From Clostridia bacterium (GTDB lineage Bacteria > Bacillota > Clostridia > Lutisporales > Lutisporaceae): a stretch of 64,000 nt of DNA. Of the stretch, positions 25,964-34,806 are shown piece by piece; position 1 is the first letter of the stretch; each line of letters opens with the position of its first letter. Position numbers and translations under genes: made by a program. A model generated the notes under the pieces. It was not told the origin of the DNA and ran no database searches. It saw only the letters and a list, made by a program, of their open reading frames with translations. The stretch is taken from assembly GCA_029256325.1 (NCBI GenBank), contig JAQSYD010000001.1, positions 1 to 64,000 of the forward strand, in the 5' to 3' direction.

Positions 25964-26845
25964 TTAAATATCTCTTTCTATAATATAGTTTGATAATTCT
26001 TTTAATAATAAACCTTTATTTCCATATAAGTCAATACTATTTTGAGCTTCCTTTATGATGCTTTTTGCCATTTCCTTTGACTTATCGAGTCCATAACAGC
26101 TAACAAAGGTCGATTTGTTATTACTTGCATCACTGCCAGTTTTTTTACCCAGCTTCTCTGAAGAGCCTTCCACATCTAATATATCATCAGATATCTGAAA
26201 AGCCAAACCTATGAGCTGACCAAATTTTTCTAAACGCTGTACATCTTCTTCCTTTGCACCTGCAATCAATGCACCTGCAACCAAAGGTGCCTTAATCATA
26301 GCACCTGTTTTCTTGTCATGCATCGCATTCAATAGTTTTGAATCAATTTGCTTGTTTTCATAATGTAGGTCTATGCATTGTCCACCGATCATACCCGCAG
26401 TACCTGAAGCTTTACTGATATAAGCGGCTGCTTTAATATATTCCAGCTTAGGAGTTTTTACTAGCGCCTGATGCATGATTTCAAAGGCTTTATTCAATAA
26501 TGCATCTCCAGCTAAAATAGCAAAACCTTCACCAAATACCTTGTGATTCGTGGGCTTGCCTCTCCTGTAATCATCATTGTCCATAGCTGGTAAATCGTCG
26601 TGTATCAATGAATAAGTATGTATCATTTCAATACCGCAAGCAAATGGCAGCACCTCTTTGATATCACCATCAAAAAGCTCACATGCCATGATTGCTAGAA
26701 TAGGTCGCAATCTCTTACCGCCTGCAAGCAAGCTATACCTCATAGCTTCGACTATTACAGGTATTTCTGCTTCTTCTTTTATATAGCTTTCAAGCTGCAC
26801 TTCCACGATGCTTTTATTAAGGCTAAAATATTCATGTAGGTCCAT
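25964..26845 (-). CDS. ispA: Farnesyl/geranyl diphosphate synthase
   Basis: Trans-prenyltransferase adding isopentenyl diphosphate units. The two aspartate-rich motifs are intact: DDLPAMDNDD near residues 84-93 and DDILD near 222-226. The fifth residue before the first motif is bulky aromatic (MIHTYSLIHDD), consistent with short chains. Length is 293 residues. The start is two bases after xseB ends, and the ordering xseA-xseB-ispA-dxs is widespread. Confidence 0.95.
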   Translation of the reverse strand: MDLHEYFSLNKSIVEVQLESYIKEEAEIPVIVEAMRYSLLAGGKRLRPILAIMACELFDGDIKEVLPFACGIEMIHTYSLIHDDLPAMDNDDYRRGKPTNHKVFGEGFAILAGDALLNKAFEIMHQALVKTPKLEYIKAAAYISKASGTAGMIGGQCIDLHYENKQIDSKLLNAMHDKKTGAMIKAPLVAGALIAGAKEEDVQRLEKFGQLIGLAFQISDDILDVEGSSEKLGKKTGSDASNNKSTFVSCYGLDKSKEMAKSIIKEAQNSIDLYGNKGLLLKELSNYIIERDI

Positions 26846-26846
26846 T

Positions 26847-27083
26847 CTATGCCTCCTTGATTTGGCTAATTACAAACTCCTCTATGATATCCTGCTCCTT
26901 ATTTACAATGGCCATTACCTTGCCCTCGGCTTCTTCCAGCATGCCGGAGCATTGCTTAGACAAAGCAATTCCTTCTTGATATATTTCTATGGATTCATCT
27001 AAAGATACATTTCCTGACTCCAATTTTTTAACGATATCTTCTAATCTAGCCAAGGCTTGTTCAAAATTTATATTATTACTCAT
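26847..27083 (-). CDS. xseB: Exodeoxyribonuclease VII small subunit
   Basis: 78-residue coiled-coil subunit of exonuclease VII. The conserved block FEQALARLEDIVKKLESGNVSLDES begins at residue 7, followed by the second helix LSKQCSGMLEEAEGKV. It follows xseA by 14 bases. Confidence 0.95.
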   Translation of the reverse strand: MSNNINFEQALARLEDIVKKLESGNVSLDESIEIYQEGIALSKQCSGMLEEAEGKVMAIVNKEQDIIEEFVISQIKEA

Positions 27084-27097
27084 AGTACCTCACACCC

Positions 27098-28303
27098 TTA
27101 TTTATTTATGATATTTTTTATCTCTGCAGAAACACTGCCGTCTTTAAATTCTACTTCAATATTGTCCCCAATGGAAAGCTGCTTTACAGTGGTTATAATC
27201 TTACCTGCCCTGCTGGTTGATGAATATCCCCTTAAAAGCACGGATGCAGGATTCAGAATATCCAGCTTCTCTATATTCATAATCAGCTTATTTTTGCTGC
27301 TGCTCAGTATTTGCAGCATGCTATAGTTCAGACTTTTATTACATATATCTACCGTTTGCATCAAGCTATGTATTTTTTGTTCGATTTGGCGAAATGCATT
27401 GCCCTTTGATATATACTCTATCTTATAACGTTTTTCCTGTAAATATTTATTCATATAATTGTTTAGTATATATACATTCTGATTTAAGCGGGATGCTAAG
27501 GCATGCTTGTCAGGCACTACCAGTTCTGCTGCTGCTGAAGGTGTGGCAGCTCTTAAATCTGCTACAAAATCAGCTATGGTAAAATCAGTTTCATGTCCAA
27601 CTGCTGATACAATTGGTATCTCTGAACTAAAAATAGCATGAGCCGTTTCTTCTTCGTTAAAAGCCCACAGTTCTTCTATAGAACCTCCACCTCTGCCCAT
27701 AATGATAACATCTACATTTTTCTTTTGATTAAAATATTGAATACCTTGCGCAATCTCTTTGCACGCTCCTTCACCCTGAACTTGAACAGGATAAAGAATA
27801 ATATTTACTAGAGCATTACGTCTTCGAATAATAGATATTATATCTCTTACTGCCGCACCTGTACCGGAAGTAACAACTCCCACAGTTTTAGGCAAGTAAG
27901 GTAGTGTTTTTTTGTTTACTTCATCAAAATAGCCTAAAGCAGCCAGCTTCGTTTTAAGCTGCTCATAAGCTTTATAAAGAGCACCAATACCTTCGGGTAT
28001 CATATCTGCTGCGTAGAGCTGATACTGACCATCTCTTTCATAAACGGACAAGTACCCCTGAACTACAACCGCCATGCCATCCTCCGGCATAAACTTCAGC
28101 TTGCTTGCACTGCCCTTGAACATCACGCACTTCATTTTGCTGTCATTATCCTTCAATGTAAAGTACGCGTGACCGGAGGAATGCAGCTTAAAGTTGGATA
28201 TTTCTCCCTTAATATATACATTGGATAAAATAACATCATGATCAAAAATGCTTTTTATATAGTTATTGATTTCTTTGACTGTAAAAATCTTTGTGCTGCT
28301 CAT
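27098..28303 (-). CDS. xseA: Exodeoxyribonuclease VII large subunit
   Basis: Catalytic subunit that degrades single-stranded DNA. The N-terminal OB fold (FTVKEINNYIKSIF, YIKGEISNFKLHSSGHAYFTLKD) is followed by the catalytic domain (GVVTSGTGAAVRDI, GRGGGSIEELWAFNEE, SAVGHETDFTI) and a C-terminal coiled coil. The start is the ATG at 28303 with GGAGG 5 bases upstream, giving 401 residues; a longer frame to 28360 has no such site. The first 41 bases overlap the end of the tsaD paralog. Confidence 0.96.
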   Translation of the reverse strand: MSSTKIFTVKEINNYIKSIFDHDVILSNVYIKGEISNFKLHSSGHAYFTLKDNDSKMKCVMFKGSASKLKFMPEDGMAVVVQGYLSVYERDGQYQLYAADMIPEGIGALYKAYEQLKTKLAALGYFDEVNKKTLPYLPKTVGVVTSGTGAAVRDIISIIRRRNALVNIILYPVQVQGEGACKEIAQGIQYFNQKKNVDVIIMGRGGGSIEELWAFNEEETAHAIFSSEIPIVSAVGHETDFTIADFVADLRAATPSAAAELVVPDKHALASRLNQNVYILNNYMNKYLQEKRYKIEYISKGNAFRQIEQKIHSLMQTVDICNKSLNYSMLQILSSSKNKLIMNIEKLDILNPASVLLRGYSSTSRAGKIITTVKQLSIGDNIEVEFKDGSVSAEIKNIINK

Positions 28304-29273
28304 TGTGACCTCCAAAATTCTGGTATGCTCTTTTGGCATAAATTGCTGCTCCGACTGCATTATCTGAGGAATATTCAGGCTTAGATATACTTACGTTTAT
28401 CTCTTTTGCTTTAATTTTGGTGCTATGCTTAAGCTTGTGACTTATTATTGAGTTGGAGGCTACCCCTCCAACCATCAATACATCCTTTATGTCATATTTT
28501 ACACAGGCATTTATGATTGTTTTTTCTAATGCCTCTGCGATATTTAAAAATACCGATTTGGCAATTTTAGTCTTAAAGGGTTCTACTAAAGTCGTTTCTT
28601 TATTGATGAATCTTTGGACATGGCTCTCAGGCCCTGAAAAGCTTAAAACTGTCTCTTTCACTGATATAGGCAGCTCAATCGCACTTGCTTCATCATTATA
28701 GCAAAGTTTGTCCATCTCTTTACCGCATGGAAATTTAAACCCTAAAGCTACTCCGACTCTGTCGATATACTGACCTGCATTTAAGTCTTGAGTACCTCCG
28801 ACAATATCAATTGCTTCATCAATATCTGCCACCCTCAAGAGTTCAGTTGTACCACCAGAAATATGATAAGCCAAATGAATATCATCAAAAACTTTATTTA
28901 TGCTCCATGCCCCGGCAATGATATGTCCTTGCTGATGAGAGCACCCTATGATAGGAGCCTTGATACATCCTGCAATAACCTTAGCAAAATTATGACCTGC
29001 AGTGAAAACCGGCATATAGGACCCTTCAATATTTCTAGGACTTAAACTTACACCAATGCCCTTGATCGCCATGGGTTCCACTCTATTCATAGCCTCGCCG
29101 CATAGCCTAGGCAAATTGTTCACATGCTGAAAAATAGCATCGGATTGTCGCAGCCCTTTTTCTTTTGCGGGTACCTCCAATAATATTCTACCGTCATAAA
29201 CGATGTTTTCTTCATTGTCTACTATAGCCACAGAGCTCGTATAACAACTGGTATCAATACCTAAAAAGTACAT
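28263..29273 (-). CDS. TsaD/Kae1-family paralog (O-sialoglycoprotein endopeptidase-like)
   Basis: 336-residue ASKHA-fold protein of the TsaD/Kae1 family. The N-terminus FLGIDTSCYTSSVAIVD, the metal motif HQQGH (SHQQGHI near residue 108) and the phosphate loop YHISGGTTELL are present. The chain is divergent: the C-terminal motif is MLMVGGVASN. Because its context is a nusB-xseA operon rather than the tsaB/tsaE genes, it is probably a second paralog and not the main t6A synthase. It overlaps xseA by 41 bases. Confidence 0.85.
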   Translation of the reverse strand: MYFLGIDTSCYTSSVAIVDNEENIVYDGRILLEVPAKEKGLRQSDAIFQHVNNLPRLCGEAMNRVEPMAIKGIGVSLSPRNIEGSYMPVFTAGHNFAKVIAGCIKAPIIGCSHQQGHIIAGAWSINKVFDDIHLAYHISGGTTELLRVADIDEAIDIVGGTQDLNAGQYIDRVGVALGFKFPCGKEMDKLCYNDEASAIELPISVKETVLSFSGPESHVQRFINKETTLVEPFKTKIAKSVFLNIAEALEKTIINACVKYDIKDVLMVGGVASNSIISHKLKHSTKIKAKEINVSISKPEYSSDNAVGAAIYAKRAYQNFGGHNEQHKDFYSQRNQ

Positions 29274-29275
29274 GC

Positions 29276-29719
29276 TTATATACCTTGTTCGCCTTTACCT
29301 CTAATAATCTTGCCAAGTACTCCGTTTACAAAGCTGCCTGATTCATCTGTACTGTACTTCTTAGCAAGTTCTATGGCTTCATTTGCAGCTACACTATCAG
29401 GCACTTCATTGTTAAATACAATTTCATAAATTGCAAGCCTTAATATGGCTAGATCTACCTTTGCAATTCTTTCTTTTTTCCAGCCAGTTGTATGAAACTC
29501 AATCAGTTTATCAATTTCCTCCATGTGCTGTAAAGAACCCTTTATTACTTCTACAGCATAGTCTTTCGAGCTTTTATTCAAAGCTGACTCTTCTTCTTCT
29601 CTGTGTGCATCCCTGTGCAGCAAAAACTCTTCTAATTGATTTTCTACATCATCGGCTTTATTAAAGTCTAAGCTGAATAAAAATTGAATGGCATATTCTC
29701 TCGCTACTCTTCTACTCAT
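29276..29719 (-). CDS. nusB: Transcription antitermination factor NusB
   Basis: All-helical factor of the rRNA antitermination complex. The N-terminus SRRVAREYAIQFLFSLDF and the C-terminal IVFNNEVPDSVAANEAIELAKKYSTDESGSFVNG block are diagnostic. Length is 147 residues. AGGAGGACAT precedes the ATG. It opens the long operon that runs down to recN. A structured sequence (29745-29805) lies just upstream. Confidence 0.97.
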   Translation of the reverse strand: MSRRVAREYAIQFLFSLDFNKADDVENQLEEFLLHRDAHREEEESALNKSSKDYAVEVIKGSLQHMEEIDKLIEFHTTGWKKERIAKVDLAILRLAIYEIVFNNEVPDSVAANEAIELAKKYSTDESGSFVNGVLGKIIRGKGEQGI

Positions 29720-29921
29720 ATGTCCTCCTTATAAACGCTGCAAGGATTAGTTTATGGTATCCATCATGATGCTTTCGCTGAGCTGAAGCAATCATATACC
29801 TAATCTTAGTTTGCAGGTTTTTCCTTTGTCTTCTTTTGTATAGTATCTACCAAAAATTACAGTATATTAGAAAAATTTAAACTAACCCTCTGAGTAATCA
29901 GAGGGTTAGTATGAATCATAT
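29720..29921 (-). other. Intergenic leader between the Asp23 gene and nusB
   Basis: 202 bases with no gene. They hold the Asp23 terminator at the far end and a nested imperfect hairpin (29745-29805) that would lie in the nusB leader on the minus strand. No convincing -35/-10 pair stands out. Confidence 0.4.
29874..29910 (-). terminator. Terminator of the Asp23 gene
   Basis: A perfect 13-bp stem, ACTAACCCTCTGA (29881-29893) with its complement at 29898-29910, GTAA loop, then a T-rich stretch on the minus strand. It begins 12 bases after the stop. Confidence 0.9.
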
Positions 29922-30350
29922 CTATTTTTGCTCTTTTAGTTCCTTTGCTTCTTTAACTTCTTTTACTTCCTTAGGTTCTTTTGGTTCTTTGATTTCTTTC
30001 TCTATATGAACACCTTGTATATGTATATTAACCTCTACAACACTTAAACCTGTCATCGTTTCAACAGCCTTCTTTACATTCTCTTGAACCTGCCATGAAA
30101 CATCAGGAATTCTTACACCATATTCAACTATAACATATAAATCAACTGCTGCCTCTTTTTCACCTACTTCAACCTTAACACCCTTGGAAGGATTTTTCTT
30201 GCCAAGAATTTCAGTTATACTGTCAGCTATTCCGCCACTCATCGCAATTACGCCTTTAACTTCTTTTGCTGCCAGTTCGGCTATTAAAGCAACCACATCA
30301 TCTGCAATTTTCACTACACCATAATTATCAATTTTAATCTCTTTTTCCAT
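29922..30350 (-). CDS. Asp23 / Gls24 family envelope stress protein
   Basis: Membrane-associated cell-envelope homeostasis protein of the Asp23 family, 142 residues. The domain covers residues about 5-112, with VKIADDVVALIAELAAKEVKGV and VDLYVIVEYGVRIPDVSWQVQENVKKAVE. The C-terminal 30 residues are a low-complexity run of Lys-Glu-x units (KEPKEPKEVKEVKEAKELKE). It has its own strong promoter and terminator, so it is monocistronic. A similar gene precedes nusB in Bacillus (yqhY) and other Firmicutes. Confidence 0.93.
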   Translation of the reverse strand: MEKEIKIDNYGVVKIADDVVALIAELAAKEVKGVIAMSGGIADSITEILGKKNPSKGVKVEVGEKEAAVDLYVIVEYGVRIPDVSWQVQENVKKAVETMTGLSVVEVNIHIQGVHIEKEIKEPKEPKEVKEVKEAKELKEQK

Positions 30351-30391
30351 ATTTGCACCCCCTTGTAGGTTATAAATATTCGCCTGAACTT

Positions 30392-30420
30392 ATTATAGCA
30401 AATACTATTCATATTTACAA
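30392..30420 (-). promoter_or_regulatory. Sigma-A promoter of the Asp23 gene
   Basis: TTGTAA (30415-30420), 17-base spacer, TATAAT (30392-30397) with an extended TGC. The ATG is at 30350 with an AAGGGGGTG site. This is among the best vegetative promoters in the window. Confidence 0.85.
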
Positions 30421-30522
30421 ACATATATGGGCATATTTTGGAAGTTAACAGGCAAATACCTCATGCTATGTGTATTATAATCATTAGATATTATATGTAT
30501 TATTTGAATAAATATCAGTGGT

Positions 30523-31152
30523 TCAATCCTTCTTCATAATTTTTATATTAGCAGGGCTAAATTTTGTCTTTCTTATTAATATGTCCTGAACCTTGGCAAC
30601 ATCCGCAGAAGTAAGTTCCTTTGCTTCAACCAATACTGTTGCTGAATCCTCTGTTAAGAATACCAAAGCATCACTAAAGCCCAAGGACATGACCAATTGT
30701 TCTATGATCATTTCTTTTTCTGTTAGTGCCAGAACCTTTACGATCTCTTCTTGTGCAAGATTCTTAAAGGTTTTTTCTGTATTTTGGTTGCTTATGATCT
30801 CTTGCCACATATCTACTTCCTTGCTTCTATTCTTGTCTCTTTCCATTCTGTATTCGCTGAAGAAAGTAGCAGCTGCACTACTGGAAGCTTCAACTGCTGC
30901 AGGGTCTTGCTCTATAACAGCTGCAGCTTGTTTATCCATTGAAGCAGGCTCTCCTATTGCTGTTGTAGTTATATCTGCTGCAGGTGTATCTATATTTCCT
31001 GTTATTTCATCAAATGCACTTGGTTCATCCATCTCCAAGTTATAGTTAACACCAATGTAATTGTCGGTTGTAAACATATTGTAGGCGTAACCTACCACGA
31101 ATAAAAGCAATATCATGGAGCAGATTACTATATTCTTTCTCTTAAAAAGCAT
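30523..31152 (-). CDS. spoIIIAH: Stage III sporulation protein AH
   Basis: Mother-cell half of the SpoIIIAH-SpoIIQ feeding-tube channel. A single N-terminal membrane segment covers residues about 6-25. The long middle is low-complexity (Ala, Asp, Thr-rich). The C-terminal domain (about 130-209, DVAKVQDILIRKTKFSPANIKIMKK) is the YscJ/FliF-like ring-building fold. Length is 209 residues. It is the last gene of the spoIIIA operon. Confidence 0.93.
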   Translation of the reverse strand: MLFKRKNIVICSMILLLFVVGYAYNMFTTDNYIGVNYNLEMDEPSAFDEITGNIDTPAADITTTAIGEPASMDKQAAAVIEQDPAAVEASSSAAATFFSEYRMERDKNRSKEVDMWQEIISNQNTEKTFKNLAQEEIVKVLALTEKEMIIEQLVMSLGFSDALVFLTEDSATVLVEAKELTSADVAKVQDILIRKTKFSPANIKIMKKD

Positions 31153-31178
31153 TTTGTTACCCCCTTGAACTTATATTA

Positions 31179-31802
31179 TTACTTGTTGCTTTCAAAAACA
31201 GATACCCTATAAGCCGGCACATCCAAAACTGTTTGTACTGCTTCTGTCAGTTGTAGTTTGACCTTTGGATCCTTCGCCCCCTCTGCTACAATTATTACGC
31301 CTTTTATATCAGGATTTACTTCCTTTAGCACTAATGGCTTGGAGGTCCCCCCCTGGTCATTCATGAAAACTACTTGGTCGGAAGTATTCTTCTCATTGAT
31401 AGTCCTCGTACCTCCTTCCATATCCTTTTCGTTTGTTGTCTTGTCTGAAACTGATTCATCCTTGGCAGGTATTATTTCACCGCCAGATTTTAAGGTAATC
31501 ATTACAGAAACCTTTCCTGCATTTTGTATTTCACCCAGTATTTCAACGAGTCTATTTTCCAGCTCTGTCACTTCGTCAGACTTACCGATATTATTTTGAC
31601 TGGCTGTTAAGTTTGTTGTGCCTGCATCTTCTTGCATCCCGGCTCCACCAATGTTTAAGTCTCTATAGAAATCAGAGACCAAAATAAAGGCTATACCCAC
31701 AGCTAGTATAATAATAAGATTTGTAGCAAGCTTGGCGTTTAAATTCAGCTTTTGAAGGTTAAACCTTTTTATCTGATCTTTAAGTTTTGAAAATAAGTCC
31801 AC
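31179..31802 (-). CDS. spoIIIAG: Stage III sporulation protein AG
   Basis: Membrane-anchored ring component of the SpoIIIA secretion-like complex. The TM segment is near residues 24-44. The C-terminal domain includes AGKVSVMITLKSGGEI and ends VLDVPAYRVSVFESNK. Length is 207 residues. Its place between spoIIIAF and spoIIIAH supports the call. Confidence 0.92.
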   Translation of the reverse strand: MDLFSKLKDQIKRFNLQKLNLNAKLATNLIIILAVGIAFILVSDFYRDLNIGGAGMQEDAGTTNLTASQNNIGKSDEVTELENRLVEILGEIQNAGKVSVMITLKSGGEIIPAKDESVSDKTTNEKDMEGGTRTINEKNTSDQVVFMNDQGGTSKPLVLKEVNPDIKGVIIVAEGAKDPKVKLQLTEAVQTVLDVPAYRVSVFESNK

Positions 31803-31817
31803 TGTGTTCTCCCCCTT

Positions 31818-32432
31818 TTACTCTTGTATTTCTATTGATATTTCTGTATCTTTAAGACCAAGAGCATTATTTATATCCGCACTGAGGTCTTGGCTTAATT
31901 TACTGTTATTCCAATTATATTCGTCTTGGTTTTTATTAATTACAGTTTCTGTATTAATTTTTATTGGCTCAATGGTTGAAGCTTGTATTTCACTTCCGTT
32001 TCCATCCTCTACAACAACTTGAATCACCTTTATACTGCCAAATTCCTCTTTGTTAATATCATTTTCTATATCAACGCCAACTCGTACATTTCTGTTCTCA
32101 AATTCTTTCCGGGATTTGACTATTTCGGCAACCTTGTCCGAAAGTTTTTGCTTATACAGCTCCAATGCAGTATTATTTTGAAATACCTCAACACTATCGC
32201 CATTTTTTGCTGGATCTTCAATATAAGCTTCTGCTTGTGTCAATGTGCTTTGGAACTGATAGCCGATATTTTTCACCATTAAAAAGGGTTTAATGATAAC
32301 AAGTATAATTAACAATCCCATAATTACCTTCGCAAACTTTTTCATATCATTATTGGGGATTATGATATCCAGCAGCATTGTGAAAATGATCACTACTGTA
32401 ATATTGGTAATCCAGCTTTTCATAAATTCCAT
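31818..32432 (-). CDS. spoIIIAF: Stage III sporulation protein AF
   Basis: 204 residues with two N-terminal membrane segments (about 10-24 and 35-52), the second reading VIMGLLIILVIIKPF, then a soluble domain with VRVGVDIENDINKEEFGSIKVIQVVVED. Synteny within the spoIIIA operon, 16 bases from spoIIIAG, makes the assignment secure. Confidence 0.92.
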   Translation of the reverse strand: MEFMKSWITNITVVIIFTMLLDIIIPNNDMKKFAKVIMGLLIILVIIKPFLMVKNIGYQFQSTLTQAEAYIEDPAKNGDSVEVFQNNTALELYKQKLSDKVAEIVKSRKEFENRNVRVGVDIENDINKEEFGSIKVIQVVVEDGNGSEIQASTIEPIKINTETVINKNQDEYNWNNSKLSQDLSADINNALGLKDTEISIEIQE

Positions 32433-32440
32433 ATGATCAC

Positions 32441-33616
32441 CTACCTTAGCATTACTGTCATGTTTCCTACACCCATGATTACGGTGATAAACACGAAGAA
32501 AAGCACGCCTACTGAAATAACTGCAGAAAAGATTATTAATAGAGAATTACTCATGTCATTGAGGCACTTCACAATTTGATTGTCTAAAATAGGTTCTATA
32601 AGTGCGCTGGTAATCTTGTAGATAGCAATGATGGATAATATTTTTATTAATGGAAATAAGCAAATCATCAGAAGAACAACAAGTCCGGCTATACCTATGC
32701 CATTTTTAATTAACATGGAACAGCTTACCACGGTATCAAAAGCATCGTTTAAGAACTTTCCTACGATTGGGACAAACTTATCCATGGCAAACTTGGCAGT
32801 TTTTATAGTCATTCCATCTAAAGAAGAAGAAGCTACTCCTTGAACAGATATAACACCTAAAAATACCGTAAGCATTACACCTAATATGCCGATAGCTATT
32901 TGTCGCAGGAGAGAAGCCAGCCTTTCAACCTTAATCCCTTCTGTCAAGTTGTTCAGAAGCGAAAGCACTGCTGAAAAGTATACCAGGGGTATGACAAAAA
33001 ACTTTATAGCTGTTATGATCAAGCTGATTGAACCGAATATGATAGGCTGAAAAACTGTGGAAGAAGTTATTCCACCAACAGCGACCAGCAAAGCGATCAT
33101 TGTGGGAAATAAAGCTTGTGTATAGCTGACCATGGTATCGATTGCTTGGGAACCTAGATTCATAGCAGTATGGAAGCTCTTAATTGCAATGATGGCTATT
33201 AAAATGTAGCAAGCACTGTAAGCCAATTTGCCTACACTGGTACCTTCAAAAGCGCCATGCAGGTTTTGCAATATTGCACAAAAAACAGCCAATACTAAAA
33301 TCTGTCCCATAACATTAAAATTAAGCACAACTTCTTTAATCAACATCTTGCCTAACCCAAGTATGAGAGACTCTACATTGACAATAGGATTGCCCTTAAA
33401 GAGACCCAGTACCATCTCTTTTATATCCAACGCCGGCATAGTCCCTTCTGCTTCCTTACTGACTTGGTCAGCAAAGCTTTGAATTTCATCTATATCCAAG
33501 GCATCCATTTGATCCTTTATAATTTTATCTGTGTCATCTGCATAAACATTCATTAAAAGCATTGCTAATAATACAAATAGAAATAGCATTACAAATTTGG
33601 CTCTATTTTTTCTCAT
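32441..33616 (-). CDS. spoIIIAE: Stage III sporulation protein AE
   Basis: Large multi-pass membrane protein of the SpoIIIA complex. A signal sequence lies at residues about 7-26, followed by an extracytoplasmic stretch and about eight helices from residue 85 onward. The product has 391 residues. Its position between spoIIIAD and spoIIIAF fits the conserved order. Confidence 0.94.
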   Translation of the reverse strand: MRKNRAKFVMLFLFVLLAMLLMNVYADDTDKIIKDQMDALDIDEIQSFADQVSKEAEGTMPALDIKEMVLGLFKGNPIVNVESLILGLGKMLIKEVVLNFNVMGQILVLAVFCAILQNLHGAFEGTSVGKLAYSACYILIAIIAIKSFHTAMNLGSQAIDTMVSYTQALFPTMIALLVAVGGITSSTVFQPIIFGSISLIITAIKFFVIPLVYFSAVLSLLNNLTEGIKVERLASLLRQIAIGILGVMLTVFLGVISVQGVASSSLDGMTIKTAKFAMDKFVPIVGKFLNDAFDTVVSCSMLIKNGIGIAGLVVLLMICLFPLIKILSIIAIYKITSALIEPILDNQIVKCLNDMSNSLLIIFSAVISVGVLFFVFITVIMGVGNMTVMLR

Positions 33617-33645
33617 GTTATCCCACCTTGTTTTACTTTTGATTG

Positions 33646-34032
33646 TTATGCTATAAGCTTTGTTATGATATCCATTAAGGCTGCCAATATAGGGATCGCC
33701 ATTATCATAATCAGCACCTTGCCCCCAAATTCAATTTTACTGGCAATGGAGCTTTCACCTGCATCCTTGCATACTTGTGCGCCAAACTCTGTAATATATG
33801 CAATAGCAATGACTTTTAGTATGGTAGTGAAATATAGTAAATCGATATTTGTTTTACTTGCAAAATACTTCAGAACAGTTACTACAGAATTTAGTTTTGT
33901 TATTACAAACACAAATATAAGTAACCCTGTAACAATGCTTACTTGTAGTGCGATTTCAGGTTTTTGCTCTCTCAAAATAACTGCTAAAATTGTAGCAATA
34001 ATACCTATTCCAACTATTTTCATAATATCCAT
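33646..34032 (-). CDS. spoIIIAD: Stage III sporulation protein AD
   Basis: 128 residues, three or four hydrophobic helices. The conserved segment ITEFGAQVCKDAGESSIASKIEFGGK lies near 79-104. Related to SpoIIIAC. Located 9 bases downstream of spoIIIAC. Confidence 0.94.
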   Translation of the reverse strand: MDIMKIVGIGIIATILAVILREQKPEIALQVSIVTGLLIFVFVITKLNSVVTVLKYFASKTNIDLLYFTTILKVIAIAYITEFGAQVCKDAGESSIASKIEFGGKVLIMIMAIPILAALMDIITKLIA

Positions 34033-34040
34033 AAAATCAC

Positions 34041-34235
34041 CTATAGTTGAAACATAGTTTTTACTGTATCAAATAGTTTTGAAATCATCCCAATAACCAT
34101 CAAAAGTACTACAACAGTACCGGCAAGCCCTGTGATTACAGCAATCTCGTCCTTTCCTGATTGATATAATACGCGGCTCAATACTGAAGTTATGATTCCT
34201 ATTGCAGCAATTTTAAAAATTAAGTTTACATCCAT
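34041..34235 (-). CDS. spoIIIAC: Stage III sporulation protein AC
   Basis: 64 residues forming two transmembrane helices around VLYQSGKDEIAVITGLAG. The small size is normal for this family. Confidence 0.94.
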   Translation of the reverse strand: MDVNLIFKIAAIGIITSVLSRVLYQSGKDEIAVITGLAGTVVVLLMVIGMISKLFDTVKTMFQL

Positions 34236-34284
34236 TTCAAGACCCCCTTCGTTAATTACTACATTTGTTTACTGTACAAGCATA

Positions 34285-34806
34285 TTACACCAGTAAAATA
34301 AATATGACTAAACCTGATAAAAAGCCAAGGGTTTTATACATCTTTTCGTTCTTTTGCCGTTCTTCCTCTGCTACCTCCTCATGCTGCTTCAGTTGAATAT
34401 AAAAAAGCGCAAAGTGCTTTTTCTGATCCTCTCTATCTGAGCTGCCCAACACCTTCCCAAACTCAGCAATCATATCTTTATCAGCACTTTTAAGAAAGGT
34501 TTCACCAAGGAGCTTATTTATACCCCTGCTCCAGGCTGTGTCCAGGCTATAGCTATGGCCCCCATTTAATTCTTCCGAAATCATACTGTAGAAGCTTTTC
34601 AAGGGTCCTTCCACTTTGGCAGAAATATTGTTAAAGGCTTGCGGCAAAGGCGTACAACCATATATGATTTCAGTTTCCAGCATTTGGACCGATGATCTAA
34701 ACCTTCTAATATCCTTGGGTCTAAGGCTGTATCTGTTCGCGGCCGCAAATCCTAAAATGCTGCATGCTGCTAATACCATGATTCCGCCTATCACTTTTAA
34801 TATCAT
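34285..34806 (-). CDS. spoIIIAB: Stage III sporulation protein AB
   Basis: 173 residues with a membrane helix at each end, resembling the GspF-type scaffold of secretion systems. Internal motif LRPKDIRRFRSSVQMLETEIIYGCTPLPQA starts near residue 28. It overlaps the end of spoIIIAA by 4 bases (ATGA). Confidence 0.94.
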   Translation of the reverse strand: MILKVIGGIMVLAACSILGFAAANRYSLRPKDIRRFRSSVQMLETEIIYGCTPLPQAFNNISAKVEGPLKSFYSMISEELNGGHSYSLDTAWSRGINKLLGETFLKSADKDMIAEFGKVLGSSDREDQKKHFALFYIQLKQHEEVAEEERQKNEKMYKTLGFLSGLVIFILLV

